64,000 nt of DNA, taken from contig NZ_CP011427.1 in NCBI RefSeq assembly GCF_001506165.1, positions 2,914,001 through 2,978,000 on the forward strand, read 5' to 3'. The stretch comes from Pantoea vagans. GTDB taxonomy: Bacteria; Pseudomonadota; Gammaproteobacteria; Enterobacterales; Enterobacteriaceae. The notes beneath the pieces were generated by a model. The model did no database searches. It saw nothing but the letters and a program-made list of their open reading frames with translations, and was not told the origin of the DNA. The position numbers and the translations under genes are program-made. Below are positions 26,873-38,163 of the stretch, one piece after another; within the stretch, counting starts at the first letter, position 1, and each line of letters opens with the position of its first letter.

Positions 26873-28174
26873 TTATCGATCCCAATACGACTCTTCTAAA
26901 CTGTCTTCCCTTTCCGGCAGGCCGCGCGTCAGGCGTGGAGAGTGCTGATTAAGCACCTGATAACTCACCCGGTTCGCATACTTACATACCTGCGCCAGCG
27001 ACGAATAAGTGAGATATTCGCGCGCATGCTTGCTGGAGTTCGGGACTTTCTGGCGATGGAAATTGTTGGCGGTGATATCGTGCAGCAGCGCCGCTAACGC
27101 ACCATCACCCGCACCGTTGGTGTTCATGATCTTCTCGGGTCCGCCCATGTAAGGCGCTATATGCGAGAAAATACGCAATGGCTGCTGGCAATCCTGGTGT
27201 CGCATCGCACGGCTGAATTCATACTGGTTGAACTCGGCAATCGCTCCCGGCAGCAGCGGATGGTTGGTTTTACGCTTGAATGCTTCCTCGGTGAAACCCG
27301 CCATATACAAGCCGGTTGGTCCGGCGGTACACAGCACCAGATCCACCCAATCCAGCGCCATGTTCGATGCCAGCAGCGGATCCTGTTCACCGGTTAAGGC
27401 AAAGGCCTCTTCTTCGTTCATCGCCACAATCGAAATGTGGTCACGCAGGAAATCACGCCAGAACTCAGGGTTATCCTGAATCACGTATTTGGTGCCCAGC
27501 GTCAACACCACCGGCACGTTATACTTTTTCGCGTATTCAATGGCGCGCAGCGTCGCGTCAGGCATCGGTTCGCCGGGTTGGCAACGCACCAGATATGAGG
27601 TCAGTACCAGTGCTGAAGCACCGGCAATCATCGCTTCTGGAATGCTGTCAGCCTTGAGTTGGTTCATCAAGCCGGGGCTAATGGCAAAGGTGCGTTCGCC
27701 CTGCTCGCCAATCAGCGTAAAGCAGCGGCCAATCGCGCCATCGACGCCTTGCAAATAATTGAGATCCATACGGCTGGAGGTATTGCACAGATAGCGATAG
27801 GCGTAGCCACCAATCTGGATGTTATTACACATCACGCCAAGCAGCACCGAACGATCGTCCGCGAGAACAGAGTAGTTGTGTAGCGTATTGCCGATGGTGC
27901 CACCGGCAAATTGATGGCTGATCAGCCCTTCACGCATCAGTTCGTCATACAAGGCTTCGGCGGTGGCATCGTCAATCACCAGTGAATGACCGGCGCTCAA
28001 GCCATAGCGCTGTAAGAAAGCGTCATCGACTTTAGCCTCAATATCCACCAGCGTTTGGTCGATACCGGCCACCCAACTGCCCTCTTCCTGCTCTTGAGGC
28101 GTGGCTTGCAGCAGCGGGTCGCGCGCGTTGACGGGGAAATAGTGTTTGGATTTGCGTTTGCCGGGAAATTTCAT
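26873..28174 (-). CDS. gsk: Inosine/guanosine kinase
   Basis: This cytosolic purine-salvage kinase of the PfkB (ribokinase) family phosphorylates guanosine and inosine with ATP. It has 433 residues, the E. coli length. Landmarks are GGTIGNTLHNYSVLADD near residue 100, the anion-hole block NTNGAGDGALAALLHD near 350 containing the catalytic Asp, and a typical N-terminus MKFPGKRKSKHYFPVN. In E. coli aes separates gsk from hemH; here only a short stem-loop does. Confidence 0.97.
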   Translation of the reverse strand: MKFPGKRKSKHYFPVNARDPLLQATPQEQEEGSWVAGIDQTLVDIEAKVDDAFLQRYGLSAGHSLVIDDATAEALYDELMREGLISHQFAGGTIGNTLHNYSVLADDRSVLLGVMCNNIQIGGYAYRYLCNTSSRMDLNYLQGVDGAIGRCFTLIGEQGERTFAISPGLMNQLKADSIPEAMIAGASALVLTSYLVRCQPGEPMPDATLRAIEYAKKYNVPVVLTLGTKYVIQDNPEFWRDFLRDHISIVAMNEEEAFALTGEQDPLLASNMALDWVDLVLCTAGPTGLYMAGFTEEAFKRKTNHPLLPGAIAEFNQYEFSRAMRHQDCQQPLRIFSHIAPYMGGPEKIMNTNGAGDGALAALLHDITANNFHRQKVPNSSKHAREYLTYSSLAQVCKYANRVSYQVLNQHSPRLTRGLPEREDSLEESYWDR

Positions 28175-28196
28175 CGTGGCTGCCGTAAGGGAAATC

Positions 28197-28226
28197 TGAC
28201 AGAGAATGATATCACACTCTCTGTCA
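28197..28226. terminator. Stem-loop between hemH and gsk
   Basis: TGACAGAGAATG and CACTCTCTGTCA (28197-28208, 28215-28226) form a long imperfect stem. No good T-run follows on either strand, so it may be an attenuating or mRNA-stabilising hairpin more than a full terminator. Confidence 0.5.
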
Positions 28227-28231
28227 TCACT

Positions 28232-29191
28232 TTATCGGCGTGCGTTAACCAGTTGTACCATCATCTCGATGTGCTCGTCATCGGCGTTGAGCGCAGGAAT
28301 ATATTCAAACTTCTCGCCGCCCGCATGCAGGAAGAACTCACAGTTCTGCTCGCTGATCTCTTCCAGTGTTTCCAGACAGTCTGCGGCAAACCCTGGACTC
28401 ATTACCTGCACATGCTTGATGCCTTTGGCTGGCAAACCTTGCATGGTTTCGTCGGTGTACGGCGTTAACCACGGCTCACGGCCAAAGCGTGACTGGAACG
28501 TCATCATGATTTTATGCGGCGCAATGCCCAACGCGGCGGCCAGCGCATCCGTGGTGTCTTTACAACGCAGCGGATAATCATCGCCTTCGTCCGCAAAGCG
28601 CTGCGGAATGCCATGATAAGAGAGCACCAACAGATCCGGTTCGCCGTGCAGCGCAAAGGAGCGCTCTACCGAGGCTTTCAGTGCCGCGATGTAGGCAGGA
28701 TGCTCTGCATAATCGCGGATAAAGGCAACGCTTGGCAACGAACGCAGCGGTTTGAAGCTGGCGGCCAGGCCATCCCACACTGCAGCGACCGTGGAGCAGG
28801 AGAACTGCGGATAGAGCGGCAGCACAATCAGTTGTGTGACGCCCTGCGCCAGCAAACGCTGCACCGCACCGTCAAGACTCGGTTGGCCGTAGCTCATCCC
28901 CAACTCAACCGGCATATCCAGCCGCTGCGCGAGCGCATCTCGCTGACGTTTACTGAACACCATCAGCGGCGAGCCCTCTTCCATCCAGACGGACGCGTAG
29001 AGTTTGGAGACGCGCGGCGATCGGAACGGCAGGATGGCAAAATTCAGGATCGGCCACCACAACCAACGTGGCGTATCCACCACGCGCGGGTCGCCAAGGA
29101 ATTGTTTCAGGTAGCGCTTAACAGCTGGTGTAGTGGGTGCATCTGGTGTGCCTAAATTAACCAGCAAAACCCCGGGCTTTTCTTGCCTCAT
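28232..29191 (-). CDS. hemH: Ferrochelatase
   Basis: This enzyme inserts Fe(II) into protoporphyrin IX, the last step of haem synthesis, at the inner membrane. The protein has 319 residues from [19 protein letters not shown]; an upstream in-frame extension is ignored because homologues start here. The catalytic His is in [20 protein letters not shown] and the conserved Glu in [16 protein letters not shown]. It lies downstream of adk, separated by a terminator. Confidence 0.97.
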   Translation of the reverse strand: MRQEKPGVLLVNLGTPDAPTTPAVKRYLKQFLGDPRVVDTPRWLWWPILNFAILPFRSPRVSKLYASVWMEEGSPLMVFSKRQRDALAQRLDMPVELGMSYGQPSLDGAVQRLLAQGVTQLIVLPLYPQFSCSTVAAVWDGLAASFKPLRSLPSVAFIRDYAEHPAYIAALKASVERSFALHGEPDLLVLSYHGIPQRFADEGDDYPLRCKDTTDALAAALGIAPHKIMMTFQSRFGREPWLTPYTDETMQGLPAKGIKHVQVMSPGFAADCLETLEEISEQNCEFFLHAGGEKFEYIPALNADDEHIEMMVQLVNARR

Positions 29192-29274
29192 TGTATTTCC
29201 TTGATGTCGAAACGAATGGGTCAAAATCGAGGGAAATTGTAGCGGAAATCGTGGGAGGGGAAAGCAATTGCTGC

Positions 29275-29299
29275 AAAAGGGCCGGACAACCGACCCTTT
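29275..29299 (-). terminator. Rho-independent terminator after adk
   Basis: On the minus strand AAGGGTCGG and CCGGCCCTT pair across a TTGT loop (one G-T pair), followed by TTTT. It would end adk transcription before hemH. Confidence 0.7.
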
Positions 29300-29321
29300 A
29301 TAGCACAACCCTTAATCATTC

Positions 29322-29382
29322 AAATGGCAGGAAGGTGGCAAACGAGAGCAGCCAACGCGCCTGCACATTGAAGTATGTCGGG

Positions 29383-29385
<3 letters not shown>
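29322..29385. repeat. Palindromic repeat family B, copy lacking the central hairpin
   Basis: GGCAGGAAGGTGGCAAACGA, then GAGCAGCCAACGCGCCTGCA and TTGAAGTATGTCGGG match the two outer arms of the element at 58950-59056, joined without its central hairpin. Confidence 0.55.
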
Positions 29386-30084
<699 letters not shown>

Positions 30085-30179
30085 TTATGACCCGCGCACC
30101 ACAAGGAAACGGGCGCGCTTCCGATGAAAGGTTTCACTTTGACCTGCTTTGACAGCCAACACCAGCGGAGCGCCCATTT

Positions 30180-31010
30180 TTAGGAATTGCGGCTAAGGCT
30201 TAACACTTCTTTAAGGCGTTTTTTCAGTGTCGGCGTCATATTTTGGTTCTTATTGACGCTGCCGCGTACGCTGGCATGCAACCGCAGACGCTGCTGAGTC
30301 GGCAACAGCTGCATATCCTGCGGTAATTCGGCCAGCTTCAGGCCTGCAGGTAGCGGGAACAGCGCGAACGGCAGCCCGTGTTGCTGAATCGATTGCAGCT
30401 CAACGGGGGCATCAAGTGTGATGTTATCCACGCTTGCGATGTTAAACGGCCGCCAGTCGCTATTTTCCATTAATATCAGCGCCTGATCCAACGCCTCACC
30501 AAACGCCAGTCCCTGCTCGAACAAGCGCAGCTCACTGCGTACCAGCGTACTGAAATCGTTGGTTTTCAGGGCGATAAGCACCAGGTCACTGCTCAATGCC
30601 GCGTGGCGGTCAAGACGCGTCACAAACAAACGCGCATCGCTCACTAAACGTTTGTGTAGCAAGGTAGCAAAGGATTCGGATGCATCCGTCACGCCCTGGC
30701 TTTGGCACTCAGCCAGTGTTCGCACGCGGCCCTGTTGCATATCTACGTGCTCAATAAAGGCGATATTGCCGGCCATCATGGGTAATGAAGGCAGTACGCT
30801 GAGTTCGCTAACGGGATAGTGCGAGGCATAGCGTGTTTGGTTGCGTGCCTGTTCCTGACGCAGGAATAGCTGTGAGAGCAGCACCCGTGCAATATGCAGA
30901 GAGGGTGCAAAAAAGAGGTCGTAATTTTCCAGCCGGTAATGACGGGATAGCAAGCCGCGAAGTCGATCGCGCGCTGCCGCCGCCCTGGCAGTAGCATGTT
31001 GGTGATCCAT
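30180..31010 (-). CDS. Unrecognised protein, divergent from a LysR regulator
   Basis: The protein has 276 residues. It is soluble, with no signal peptide and no clear membrane segment, and is rich in Leu, Arg and Gln. No family was recognised with certainty. The pattern of the first half (LFFAPSLHIARVLLSQLF, then VAFIEHVD-like and TDASESFATL) faintly recalls fold-type I aminotransferases of class V, but no PLP-binding lysine motif is evident. This resemblance is speculative. It sits between adk and htpG, which are adjacent in E. coli, with a LysR gene reading away 184 bp upstream. Base composition is slightly less GC-rich than its neighbours. Confidence 0.8.
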   Translation of the reverse strand: MDHQHATARAAAARDRLRGLLSRHYRLENYDLFFAPSLHIARVLLSQLFLRQEQARNQTRYASHYPVSELSVLPSLPMMAGNIAFIEHVDMQQGRVRTLAECQSQGVTDASESFATLLHKRLVSDARLFVTRLDRHAALSSDLVLIALKTNDFSTLVRSELRLFEQGLAFGEALDQALILMENSDWRPFNIASVDNITLDAPVELQSIQQHGLPFALFPLPAGLKLAELPQDMQLLPTQQRLRLHASVRGSVNKNQNMTPTLKKRLKEVLSLSRNS

Positions 31011-31194
31011 CGCGAGAGGTTTCTCTATTATTATGATGCTGTGTGTGGTCGCGAATTGAGGGGCACATTAGCCGCGTTAAACACAGAGAAGGCCTTCCGT
31101 CAACCCGCCAGAATCTGGGGGAAAGGTTAGGCCAATGCGGCTGGACATTAAAATGATATAAACTGACAATCCCTGTTAGGTTTTTACACAGGGG

Positions 31195-32070
31195 ATGAGT
31201 ATGACCGCGCTTCCGTCGTTACGTGCACTGCACTATTTTCACCAGGCAGCCCTGCACAGCAGTTTCAGCGTTGCGGCCGAGCGTCTGCATGTGACTCATA
31301 GCGCCATCAGTCATCAGATTCGACAGCTGGAAAGCTGGATGGGTAAGCCTCTGTTTGTGCGCACCAATGGACGTGTCAAATTAACCTCACACGGCGAACG
31401 TTTGCTGGTGAGTTGTCAGAAAGCCTTTAGTGAACTCTCGACGACCTGCGAAAGTATTCGCACCGGCATGCGCCATCACCTCAGCGTCTCTTGCGCACCG
31501 AGTTTCCTCGCGCAATGGCTGATCCCACGTATTAGCAGTTTTTATCAACGCTATCCGGATATCGAAGTCCAGTTTCAGCCGCTGGGCGAAATCGACCATC
31601 TGCGCAGCGAGCATACCGATTTGCTGATTCTCAGCTATGAGCAAACGCCGGATGAGGATATCGATGCCACGCTGATCAGCGATGATTACATTGGTCCGCT
31701 CTGTGCGCCTCAGTTCGCAGCACGTTTTCAAAGCGAGCAGGATTTGGCTTCGCTGCCGTTGCTGCATGCCGATACGCGCCTGCACGCCTGGGCGGAATGG
31801 GCGAAAACCAGCGGTGCTCGCGGCAATTTTTGGGTTGGTAAGCATTTCGATAATCTGACGTTAGGGATTCAGGCGGCGAGAAATGGCTTGGGTGTGATCA
31901 TGGCACCGCGTTTGCTGGTAAGGCAGGAGTTGAGTGACGGGACGCTGATTGCGCCTTTAGGCTTTGTGCGCGCGGATCGTGCCACCTGGATGATGACCAA
32001 GCTGTCGCGGCAGCATGATGCCGAGATCACCTTGTTCCGGGATTGGTTGCGGGACCAGGCACTGCATTAA
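31195..32070 (+). CDS. LysR-family regulator, GcvA-like
   Basis: The protein has 291 residues. The N-terminal helix-turn-helix reads SFSVAAERLHVTHSAISHQIRQLESWMGKPLF, the form typical of the GcvA/AmpR branch. The effector domain follows (LSVSCAPSFLAQWLIPRI..., GLGVIMAPRLLV). It is divergent from the unrecognised gene at 30180-31010, its most likely target. Start is ATG 31195 or, with better spacing to AGGGG, ATG 31201. Confidence 0.9.
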   Translation: MSMTALPSLRALHYFHQAALHSSFSVAAERLHVTHSAISHQIRQLESWMGKPLFVRTNGRVKLTSHGERLLVSCQKAFSELSTTCESIRTGMRHHLSVSCAPSFLAQWLIPRISSFYQRYPDIEVQFQPLGEIDHLRSEHTDLLILSYEQTPDEDIDATLISDDYIGPLCAPQFAARFQSEQDLASLPLLHADTRLHAWAEWAKTSGARGNFWVGKHFDNLTLGIQAARNGLGVIMAPRLLVRQELSDGTLIAPLGFVRADRATWMMTKLSRQHDAEITLFRDWLRDQALH

Positions 32071-32074
32071 AAAA

Positions 32075-32154
32075 GGTCGTCATAAATGACGACCCTACGA
32101 ATTCATTTCATACCAAACGCACTGGCTTGTGTAGGGTCGGCATTCATGCCGACC
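32075..32154. repeat. Pair of short palindromic repeats between lysR and htpG
   Basis: GGTCGTCATAAATGACGACC (32075-32094, perfect palindrome) and GTAGGGTCGGCATTCATGCC (32131-32150, continuing GACC) lie in opposite orientation, forming a REP-pair-like unit between two convergent genes. Confidence 0.85.
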
Positions 32155-32174
32155 TGGTCAAGCATCGCGCCCGA

Positions 32175-34043
32175 TTACGCCGTCAGTAGCTGGTTCATAC
32201 GACGTATAAACTGGTTCGGATCGTCCAGCGTGCCGCGTTCTGCCAGCAACGCCTGATCCAGCAACAGCTCAACCCATTCAGCAAAGTGCGCCTCATCGTG
32301 GGTATCCGCCACACGTTTCACCAGCGTATGCTCGGGGTTGATCTCGAAGATGTACTTCACATCCGGCACTTCCTGACCCGCCGCCGCAAACAGCTTCGCC
32401 ATCTGAGTAGTCATTTCATTGGCATCAGTGGTGACAATCGCTGGGGTGTCGGTCAGACGATGCGTCAGACGCACCTCTTTCACGCGCTCGCCGAGCAACG
32501 TTTTCACACGCTCAACAAAGGGCTCCAGCGCTTTTTCCGCTTCTTTCTGCTCTTCGGTCTCTTCATCCGCCAGTTTGCTCAGCGATTCATCCGCCTTGCT
32601 CACAGACTGGAAGGACTTGCCGTCGAACTCGGTCAGGTAGCTCATCATCCACTCGTCGATACGATCGGACAGCAGCAATACCTCGATGCCTTTTTTGCGG
32701 AACAGTTCCAGATGCGGGCTGCTCTTCGCGGCGGCATAGCTGTCCGCGGTGATGTAGTAAATCTTCTCCTGCCCTTCCACCATACGGCTCAGGTAATCTT
32801 CGAGCGAAATAGTCTGCTCTGCGCCTTCACTCTGAGTAGTGGCAAAACGCAGCAGCTTGGCAATCGCCTGCTGGTTGGTGTTGTCTTCTGCTGGGCCCTC
32901 TTTCAGCACCAGACCGAACTCTTTCCAGAACTGCTGATATTTCTCAGCATCATCCTTTGCCAGTTTTTCCAGCATCTGCAGGCTACGCTTGGTCAGCGCG
33001 GCTCGCAGGCTTTGTGTCACGCGGCTATCCTGCAGGATTTCACGGGAGACGTTGAGCGGCAGATCGTTGGAATCGATCAGGCCACGCACGAAGCGCAGAT
33101 AGTTCGGCATGAACTGCTCGGCATCGTCCATGATAAATACGCGCTGCACGTAGAGTTTCAGGCCGTGCTTGCTGTCGCGGTTGAACATGTCGAACGGCGC
33201 ACGCTGCGGAATATACAGCAGGCTGGTGTACTCCTGCTTACCTTCTACGCGGTTGTGGCTCCAGATCGCCGGGTCGCTGAAATCATGGGCGATGTGTTTG
33301 TAGAACTCGTTGTACTCTTCATCGCTGATTTCTGACTTGTTACGCGTCCACAGCGCCTGGGCTTTGTTGATCTTCTCCCAGGTGGTGGTGTCGTTCTCTT
33401 CGTCTTTGGTTTCGATCTCAACCGGCAAGGCGATGTGATCGGAGTATTTGCTGATCACATTACGCACGCGCCATGCATCAAGGAAATCATCCTCGCCTGC
33501 GCGGAAGTGCAGCGTAATTTCGGTACCGCGATCGGCCTTCTCGATTTCAGCCAGGGTATATTCACCCTCACCCGCTGATTCCCAGAACACCGCTTCATCG
33601 GCTTTAGCACCGGCCGCACGGGTGCGCACGGTGACTTTATCGGCCACGATGAAGGCCGAGTAGAAGCCCACGCCAAACTGGCCGATCAACTGGCTGTCTT
33701 TCGCCTGATCGGAGCCCATGGATTCGAGGAACGCTTTGGTGCCCGATTTAGCAATGGTGCCGAGGTTCTCAATCACCTCATCACGACGCATACCGATGCC
33801 GTTGTCGCTCAGGGTCAGAGTGCGATTGTCCTTATCGACCGAGATACGCACGCGCAGGTCGCCATCGCCTTCATACAGATCTGGCGTAGACAGTGCGCGG
33901 AAGCGCAATTTGTCGGCGGCATCGGAGGCGTTGGAGATCAGCTCACGCAGGAAAATCTCTTTGTTTGAATAGAGGGAGTGGATCATCAGGTGCAGAAGTT
34001 GTTTTACCTCTGACTGGAAGCCACGCGTCTCTTGTCCTTTCAT
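32175..34043 (-). CDS. htpG: Molecular chaperone HtpG (bacterial Hsp90)
   Basis: This cytosolic ATP-dependent chaperone has 622 residues from [18 protein letters not shown]-terminal GHKL ATPase motifs are [27 protein letters not shown] and [11 protein letters not shown]. The middle domain carries the catalytic Arg region (SREILQDSR), and the C-terminal dimerisation domain is complete. In E. coli it directly follows adk; here two accessory genes intervene. No convincing heat-shock promoter was seen at the expected distance. Confidence 0.98.
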   Translation of the reverse strand: MKGQETRGFQSEVKQLLHLMIHSLYSNKEIFLRELISNASDAADKLRFRALSTPDLYEGDGDLRVRISVDKDNRTLTLSDNGIGMRRDEVIENLGTIAKSGTKAFLESMGSDQAKDSQLIGQFGVGFYSAFIVADKVTVRTRAAGAKADEAVFWESAGEGEYTLAEIEKADRGTEITLHFRAGEDDFLDAWRVRNVISKYSDHIALPVEIETKDEENDTTTWEKINKAQALWTRNKSEISDEEYNEFYKHIAHDFSDPAIWSHNRVEGKQEYTSLLYIPQRAPFDMFNRDSKHGLKLYVQRVFIMDDAEQFMPNYLRFVRGLIDSNDLPLNVSREILQDSRVTQSLRAALTKRSLQMLEKLAKDDAEKYQQFWKEFGLVLKEGPAEDNTNQQAIAKLLRFATTQSEGAEQTISLEDYLSRMVEGQEKIYYITADSYAAAKSSPHLELFRKKGIEVLLLSDRIDEWMMSYLTEFDGKSFQSVSKADESLSKLADEETEEQKEAEKALEPFVERVKTLLGERVKEVRLTHRLTDTPAIVTTDANEMTTQMAKLFAAAGQEVPDVKYIFEINPEHTLVKRVADTHDEAHFAEWVELLLDQALLAERGTLDDPNQFIRRMNQLLTA

Positions 34044-34083
34044 GGTCATTGCTACCTCAACTAAATCAGGGTTGATCATACCC

Positions 34084-34141
34084 CCTTCATACTTCAAGTC
34101 GCAGGCGCTTTGGCTGCATCTTGAATTATTTTGGGTATAGG
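34084..34141. repeat. Palindromic repeat family B, short arm copy upstream of htpG
   Basis: TCATACTTCAAGTCGCAGGC, GCTTTGGCTGCATCTTGAAT and TATTTTGGGTATAG correspond to the two outermost arms of the family B element, the rest being absent. Confidence 0.5.
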
Positions 34142-34207
34142 TTGAGAAGGAAATGGGGATGATGAGGAGAAATTCAAGCCGATGTCCGTGAAGACATCGG
34201 CAAGTGA

Positions 34208-34813
34208 TTAGAATTTAATCTTGTGACGTCCGGCAAGCGAGTGCGACAGCGTGGTGCCATCGACCATTTCCAACTCACCGCCCACTGGCACACCGTGCGC
34301 GATGCGGCTGGCATCAACGCCATATTGTCCGCACAGTTCAGCGATGTAGTTAGCTGTGGCTTCCCCTTCCACCGTCGGGTTGGTGGCGAGGATGACTTCC
34401 GTCAGGGTTTCACGCTCCAGCCGCTGCTCCAGCCGATCCAGGCCAATGTCCTGCGGACCAATGCCATCCAAGGGTGACAAATGGCCCATCAGCACAAAGT
34501 AGCGGCCGCCAAACTGGCCGGTCTGCTCAATGGCGTGGATATCGGCAGGGCTTTCCACCACGCAAATCTGACCGTTTTGTTGACGACGAGGATTGGCGCA
34601 AATGGTGCAGATTTCCTGCTCGGTGAAGGTGCGGCAATCGGCGCAGTGGCCGATTTCCGACATGGCACGGGTCAACGCCTGCGCCAGACGCATGCCACCG
34701 CTACGATCGCGCTGCAACAGCTGAAAAGCCATGCGCTGCGCCGACTTCGGGCCAACGCCCGGCAGGCAGCGCAGTGACTCCATCAAAGATTCAAGCAGTG
34801 GACTGGTTTTCAT
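34208..34813 (-). CDS. recR: Recombination mediator RecR
   Basis: RecR works with RecF and RecO to load RecA on gapped DNA. The protein has 201 residues with an N-terminal helix-hairpin-helix ([20 protein letters not shown]), a four-cysteine zinc finger ([16 protein letters not shown]) and the Toprim domain ([17 protein letters not shown]). Its start overlaps the ybaB stop by one base (TGATG), completing a dnaX-ybaB-recR operon as in E. coli. Confidence 0.97.
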   Translation of the reverse strand: MKTSPLLESLMESLRCLPGVGPKSAQRMAFQLLQRDRSGGMRLAQALTRAMSEIGHCADCRTFTEQEICTICANPRRQQNGQICVVESPADIHAIEQTGQFGGRYFVLMGHLSPLDGIGPQDIGLDRLEQRLERETLTEVILATNPTVEGEATANYIAELCGQYGVDASRIAHGVPVGGELEMVDGTTLSHSLAGRHKIKF

Positions 34814-35142
34814 CAGAACGGCATCTTGAAGCCAGGTGGCAGCTGCATGCCAGAAGAGACTGACGCCATCTTCTCTTTCTGCGTTTCGTCGATGCGACGT
34901 GCCGCATCGTTAAACGCAGCTGCGATCAAATCTTCCAGCATGTCTTTGTCATCTTCCAGCAAGCTAGGATCGACTTCGACACGGCGGCAGTTGTGTGCGC
35001 CATTGATGGTCACTTTCACCAAGCCAGCACCTGATTCACCGGTCACTTCCAGCGCGGCGATCTCTTCCTGAACTTTGGCCATTTTGTCTTGCATCTGCTG
35101 GGCCTGCTTCATCAGGTTGCCCAATCCGCCTTTACCAAACAT
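34813..35142 (-). CDS. ybaB: Nucleoid-associated protein YbaB/EbfC
   Basis: This 109-residue dimeric DNA-binding protein has the start [21 protein letters not shown] and core [24 protein letters not shown] characteristic of the YbaB/EbfC family. It forms tweezer-like dimers that bind DNA with little specificity. It lies 52 bp downstream of dnaX and is coupled to recR. A longer in-frame upstream region is non-homologous and is excluded. Confidence 0.96.
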   Translation of the reverse strand: MFGKGGLGNLMKQAQQMQDKMAKVQEEIAALEVTGESGAGLVKVTINGAHNCRRVEVDPSLLEDDKDMLEDLIAAAFNDAARRIDETQKEKMASVSSGMQLPPGFKMPF

Positions 35143-35194
35143 AGTCTTCTCTCTCTGCTGGGGCTGCACGCAAACAAGCTGCGACAGCGGGTGT

Positions 35195-37174
35195 TCAAAC
35201 GGGTCGAATACTCTCTTCATCCAGATCGGCATCGAAGAATCGACGCAGGGTCTGAATATGAGTATCGCTTTCGATCGACTGGCGCGCCTGCACCAGCTTC
35301 TCTTCATAAATGGCCTGACGCCATTCCAGTGGCGTCAATACCGCGGGATTATCGTCTTCAACGATGGTCAGTTCAACCGTTTGACCGGCTGACTGACTGA
35401 GCGCCTCGGCCAGCGCCTGCCTGGCAGACGCCGAATTCAGATGGCGCTGACTGCTGCGCAGATGCAGTGTGACGCTGGTTTCGCCCACTTCCTTCCACGC
35501 ATTTAACGCCACTTGCTGCACCAGTTTGGGCAGCGTCAGTGCGGCAATTTCTGCTGCCCAGGCATCGCGCTGCTGGGCTTCTTCTGCCAGACGCAGCGCC
35601 AGCTCAGGCGTTTTCTCATGCTCCAGCGCGGAACGCAAGGCTTTTGGCGTGGCGATGGGTTCCGCCTTGACCTCTACAGTCTGCTGCGCTTTCCAGCGAT
35701 ACGCTTCCGGTTTAGCCGGGGTTTTCACTGCCGGTTCTGTAGCGCGCTGCTGCACACGTTCAGTGACACTGGCGAGACGTTCCAGCGCCGGATTCGCCGG
35801 CCGCGCGGAACGCGCTGCCGGCTCACTCTTTTTTGCTTTGCCGGCTCCCTGACGCAGCAGCTGCGTTCGCGCCTGAAGTAGCTGATTGGTGGAGTCAGAC
35901 AAATGTTCGGGTGCCGGAGGCATATCCGGGTAGTCATCGGCCATGGGTGGCGCATCGTGCACAGGCGGTGCCATCTGCGGCTGTGCAGCAGGGGCGGCTT
36001 TCGCGGCCTGAGCCGATGGCGCAACGGGCGCTTGTGGCGCGGCCTGCGGAATCAAGCTGGGGCGGGCGACCGGTTCGGCAATGGTGGCCTGTGGGTGGAA
36101 AGCCAGCGCACGCAGCAGCGTCATCTCGACGCCTAAACGACGATCCGGCGCCAGCGGCAGGTCTTTACGTCCCATCAGCAGGGTCTGGTAATAGAGCTGA
36201 ACATCGGCCGGCGGTAAGACGCGGGCTAAGTCGCGCAGGCGCTGTGCCTGATTAAGGTCATCTTCGCCCAGCGAACTGGGCAAAAGTTGCACCATCGCCA
36301 CGCGGTGCAGCAGACGTAGCATCTCCACCAGCAGCGCTTCCCACTCCACGCCACGCGAGGCCGCCTGGTTCAGTAGCGCCATCACTTGCTCGCCCTGTCC
36401 ATCGACTAAGGCTTCAATTAACGCCAGCGGCTGCTCATCATCCAGCGTGCCCAGCATCTGCGCCACGGTTTCACGCGTGACGCTGCCCTGCCCCATGGCA
36501 ATCGCCTGGTCGGTCAGACTGAGCGCATCACGCATACTGCCGTCTGCAGCCCGCGCCAGCAGATGCAGTGCGCGCGGTTCGGCGGCAATCTGCTCCTGCT
36601 GCAACACGTGCGCCAACTGCTGCTGAATTTGTTCAACATCCAGCGCTTTCAGATGGAATTGCAGGCAGCGCGACAGAATAGTAACCGGCAGCTTTTGCGG
36701 ATCGGTAGTCGCCAGCAGGAATTTAACGTGCGAAGGCGGCTCTTCCAGCGTTTTCAACAGTGCGTTGAAGCTGTGACGCGATAGCATGTGCACTTCATCG
36801 ATCAGGTAAACCTTGAAACGCCCACGCGCCGGTGCGTACTGCACGTTATCCAGCAGATCGCGCGTGTCTTCGACTTTGGTGCGTGAAGCGGCGTCGATCT
36901 CAATCAGATCGACAAAACGACCCTGCTCGATTTCACGGCAGTTGTCGCATTGACCACAAGGCGTGGAGGTAATGCCGGTTTCGCAGTTAAGGCCTTTCGC
37001 CAGCAGACGCGCGATCGAGGTCTTCCCTACGCCGCGAGTACCGGAAAAGAGATAAGCATGATGGATTCGTCCCAGTGACAGCCCGTTGGCCAGCGCAGTC
37101 AGCACATGTTCCTGACCGACTACGTCAGCGAAAGCCTGGGGACGCCATTTTCGCGCAAGTACCTGATAGCTCAT
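35195..37174 (-). CDS. dnaX: DNA polymerase III tau/gamma subunits
   Basis: This is the AAA+ clamp-loader subunit of the replicase. Tau has 659 residues: Walker [14 protein letters not shown] near residue 43, a zinc module CGQCDNC, Walker B region LIDEVHMLS, sensor 1 and SRC ([12 protein letters not shown]). A proline/alanine-rich linker follows (about 385-450), then the polymerase-binding C-terminal domain. The frameshift cassette at 35823-35850 yields gamma, about 450 residues. It heads the dnaX-ybaB-recR operon. Confidence 0.97.
   Translation of the reverse strand: MSYQVLARKWRPQAFADVVGQEHVLTALANGLSLGRIHHAYLFSGTRGVGKTSIARLLAKGLNCETGITSTPCGQCDNCREIEQGRFVDLIEIDAASRTKVEDTRDLLDNVQYAPARGRFKVYLIDEVHMLSRHSFNALLKTLEEPPSHVKFLLATTDPQKLPVTILSRCLQFHLKALDVEQIQQQLAHVLQQEQIAAEPRALHLLARAADGSMRDALSLTDQAIAMGQGSVTRETVAQMLGTLDDEQPLALIEALVDGQGEQVMALLNQAASRGVEWEALLVEMLRLLHRVAMVQLLPSSLGEDDLNQAQRLRDLARVLPPADVQLYYQTLLMGRKDLPLAPDRRLGVEMTLLRALAFHPQATIAEPVARPSLIPQAAPQAPVAPSAQAAKAAPAAQPQMAPPVHDAPPMADDYPDMPPAPEHLSDSTNQLLQARTQLLRQGAGKAKKSEPAARSARPANPALERLASVTERVQQRATEPAVKTPAKPEAYRWKAQQTVEVKAEPIATPKALRSALEHEKTPELALRLAEEAQQRDAWAAEIAALTLPKLVQQVALNAWKEVGETSVTLHLRSSQRHLNSASARQALAEALSQSAGQTVELTIVEDDNPAVLTPLEWRQAIYEEKLVQARQSIESDTHIQTLRRFFDADLDEESIRPV
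35798..35850 (-). promoter_or_regulatory. Programmed -1 frameshift cassette in dnaX (gamma production)
   Basis: On the minus strand, an internal Shine-Dalgarno AGGGAG (35850-35845) precedes the slippery A-AAA-AAG (35834-35828). The -1 frame then reads GAG TGA, stopping at 35823. A GC-rich hairpin follows at once (arms CCGGCAGCGCG and CGCGCGGCCGG). The spacing and slip site are the same as in E. coli dnaX. Confidence 0.93.
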
Positions 37175-37370
37175 GTGGATTCAATCACTGGATTTTATTG
37201 AGTTGGCACAGCGGTGCGGCTAAGTGAACCGGGTTCCGCCACAGACAAAGGGGGAAAATGCAGCTTCGCAAAACCCTGTTTATATGGGCAGTAGTCTAAC
37301 AGCCACAACAGGATATGCCTATACCCGACATACTTTGCGCTGAAGTCACATTGGCAAGGGCGTATCTTCG

Positions 37371-37441
37371 GTAGCGACGCGATTTATCGCGGGATGTACC
37401 ACAGTGCGGGGTAAGGGAGCGCAATGAATGGCGCCGCTACA
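37371..37441. repeat. Pair of short palindromic repeats between dnaX and apt
   Basis: GTAGCGACGCGATTTATCGC (37371-37390) and the facing GCAATGAATGGCGCCGCTAC (about 37421-37440) are members of the GTAGCG subtype in inverted orientation. The rest of the 284-bp gap presumably holds the dnaX promoter, but no clear hexamers were picked. Confidence 0.7.
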
Positions 37442-37458
37442 GGAGCGGCGCACGGGCC

Positions 37459-38010
37459 TTAGTGACCGGGGAAATTCACGAGGCTGAAGCAGTCGATACC
37501 CATCGCCGTCAGGCGTGCTTCACCGCTCAGATCGAACAAATTGATCACGAAGGCGGCATCTTTCACTTCACCACCGGCACGGCGGATCAGCTTAACCGTG
37601 GCTTCCAGCGTACCGCCGGTCGCCAGCAGATCGTCAACCACCAGCACCACATCACCTGGCTTGATCGCATCTTTATGCAACTCAAGCGCATCAGAGCCGT
37701 ACTCCAGCTCATAGCTTTCACTGAAGGTCTCACGCGGCAGTTTGCCTGGCTTACGTACCGGCACAAAACCCACGCCTAAACCTAACGCGACAGGTGCACC
37801 AAACAGGAAGCCACGCGCTTCCGTACCCACCACTTTAGTGATGCCTTTGTCGCGATAGCGCTCAACCAGGATGGCGATCGACGCGGCATACGCCTGAGGG
37901 TCTTCCATCAAACTGGTGACGTCGCGGAACAGGATGCCCGGCTTAGGGTAGTCAGGAATGCTTTTGATGCTGTTTTTGATGAGTTCAAGCTGCTGAGCAG
38001 TTGCGGTCAT
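37459..38010 (-). CDS. apt: Adenine phosphoribosyltransferase
   Basis: This salvage enzyme makes AMP from adenine and PRPP. It has 183 residues from [20 protein letters not shown], as in E. coli; an in-frame upstream extension is rejected. The adenine-site block [18 protein letters not shown] and the PRPP loop [20 protein letters not shown] are intact. It lies between dnaX and the ybaN/priC pair, the conserved order. Confidence 0.98.
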   Translation of the reverse strand: MTATAQQLELIKNSIKSIPDYPKPGILFRDVTSLMEDPQAYAASIAILVERYRDKGITKVVGTEARGFLFGAPVALGLGVGFVPVRKPGKLPRETFSESYELEYGSDALELHKDAIKPGDVVLVVDDLLATGGTLEATVKLIRRAGGEVKDAAFVINLFDLSGEARLTAMGIDCFSLVNFPGH

Positions 38011-38163
38011 AAGTGTTACGCCTGGAAAAATATCTAATACGCGTAGCTTCTGACAGCGCCAATACCCGGAGACCGGGTTAAGCGAAGACATTTAAACAGG
38101 GAAGCCACGCACGAAGATGCCCAAATCTATGCAAATACCCGGTTAAATGCAACCCTGACGCGC

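Noticed and set aside
32286..33335. 349-codon frame antisense to htpG
   Set aside because: A His/Gln/Leu-rich shadow frame opposite a highly conserved gene, with no domain recognisable.
34044..34140. Heat-shock (sigma-32) promoter before htpG
   Set aside because: CTTGAA is present but belongs to a family B repeat arm, and no CCCCAT-like -10 lies 13-15 bp away.
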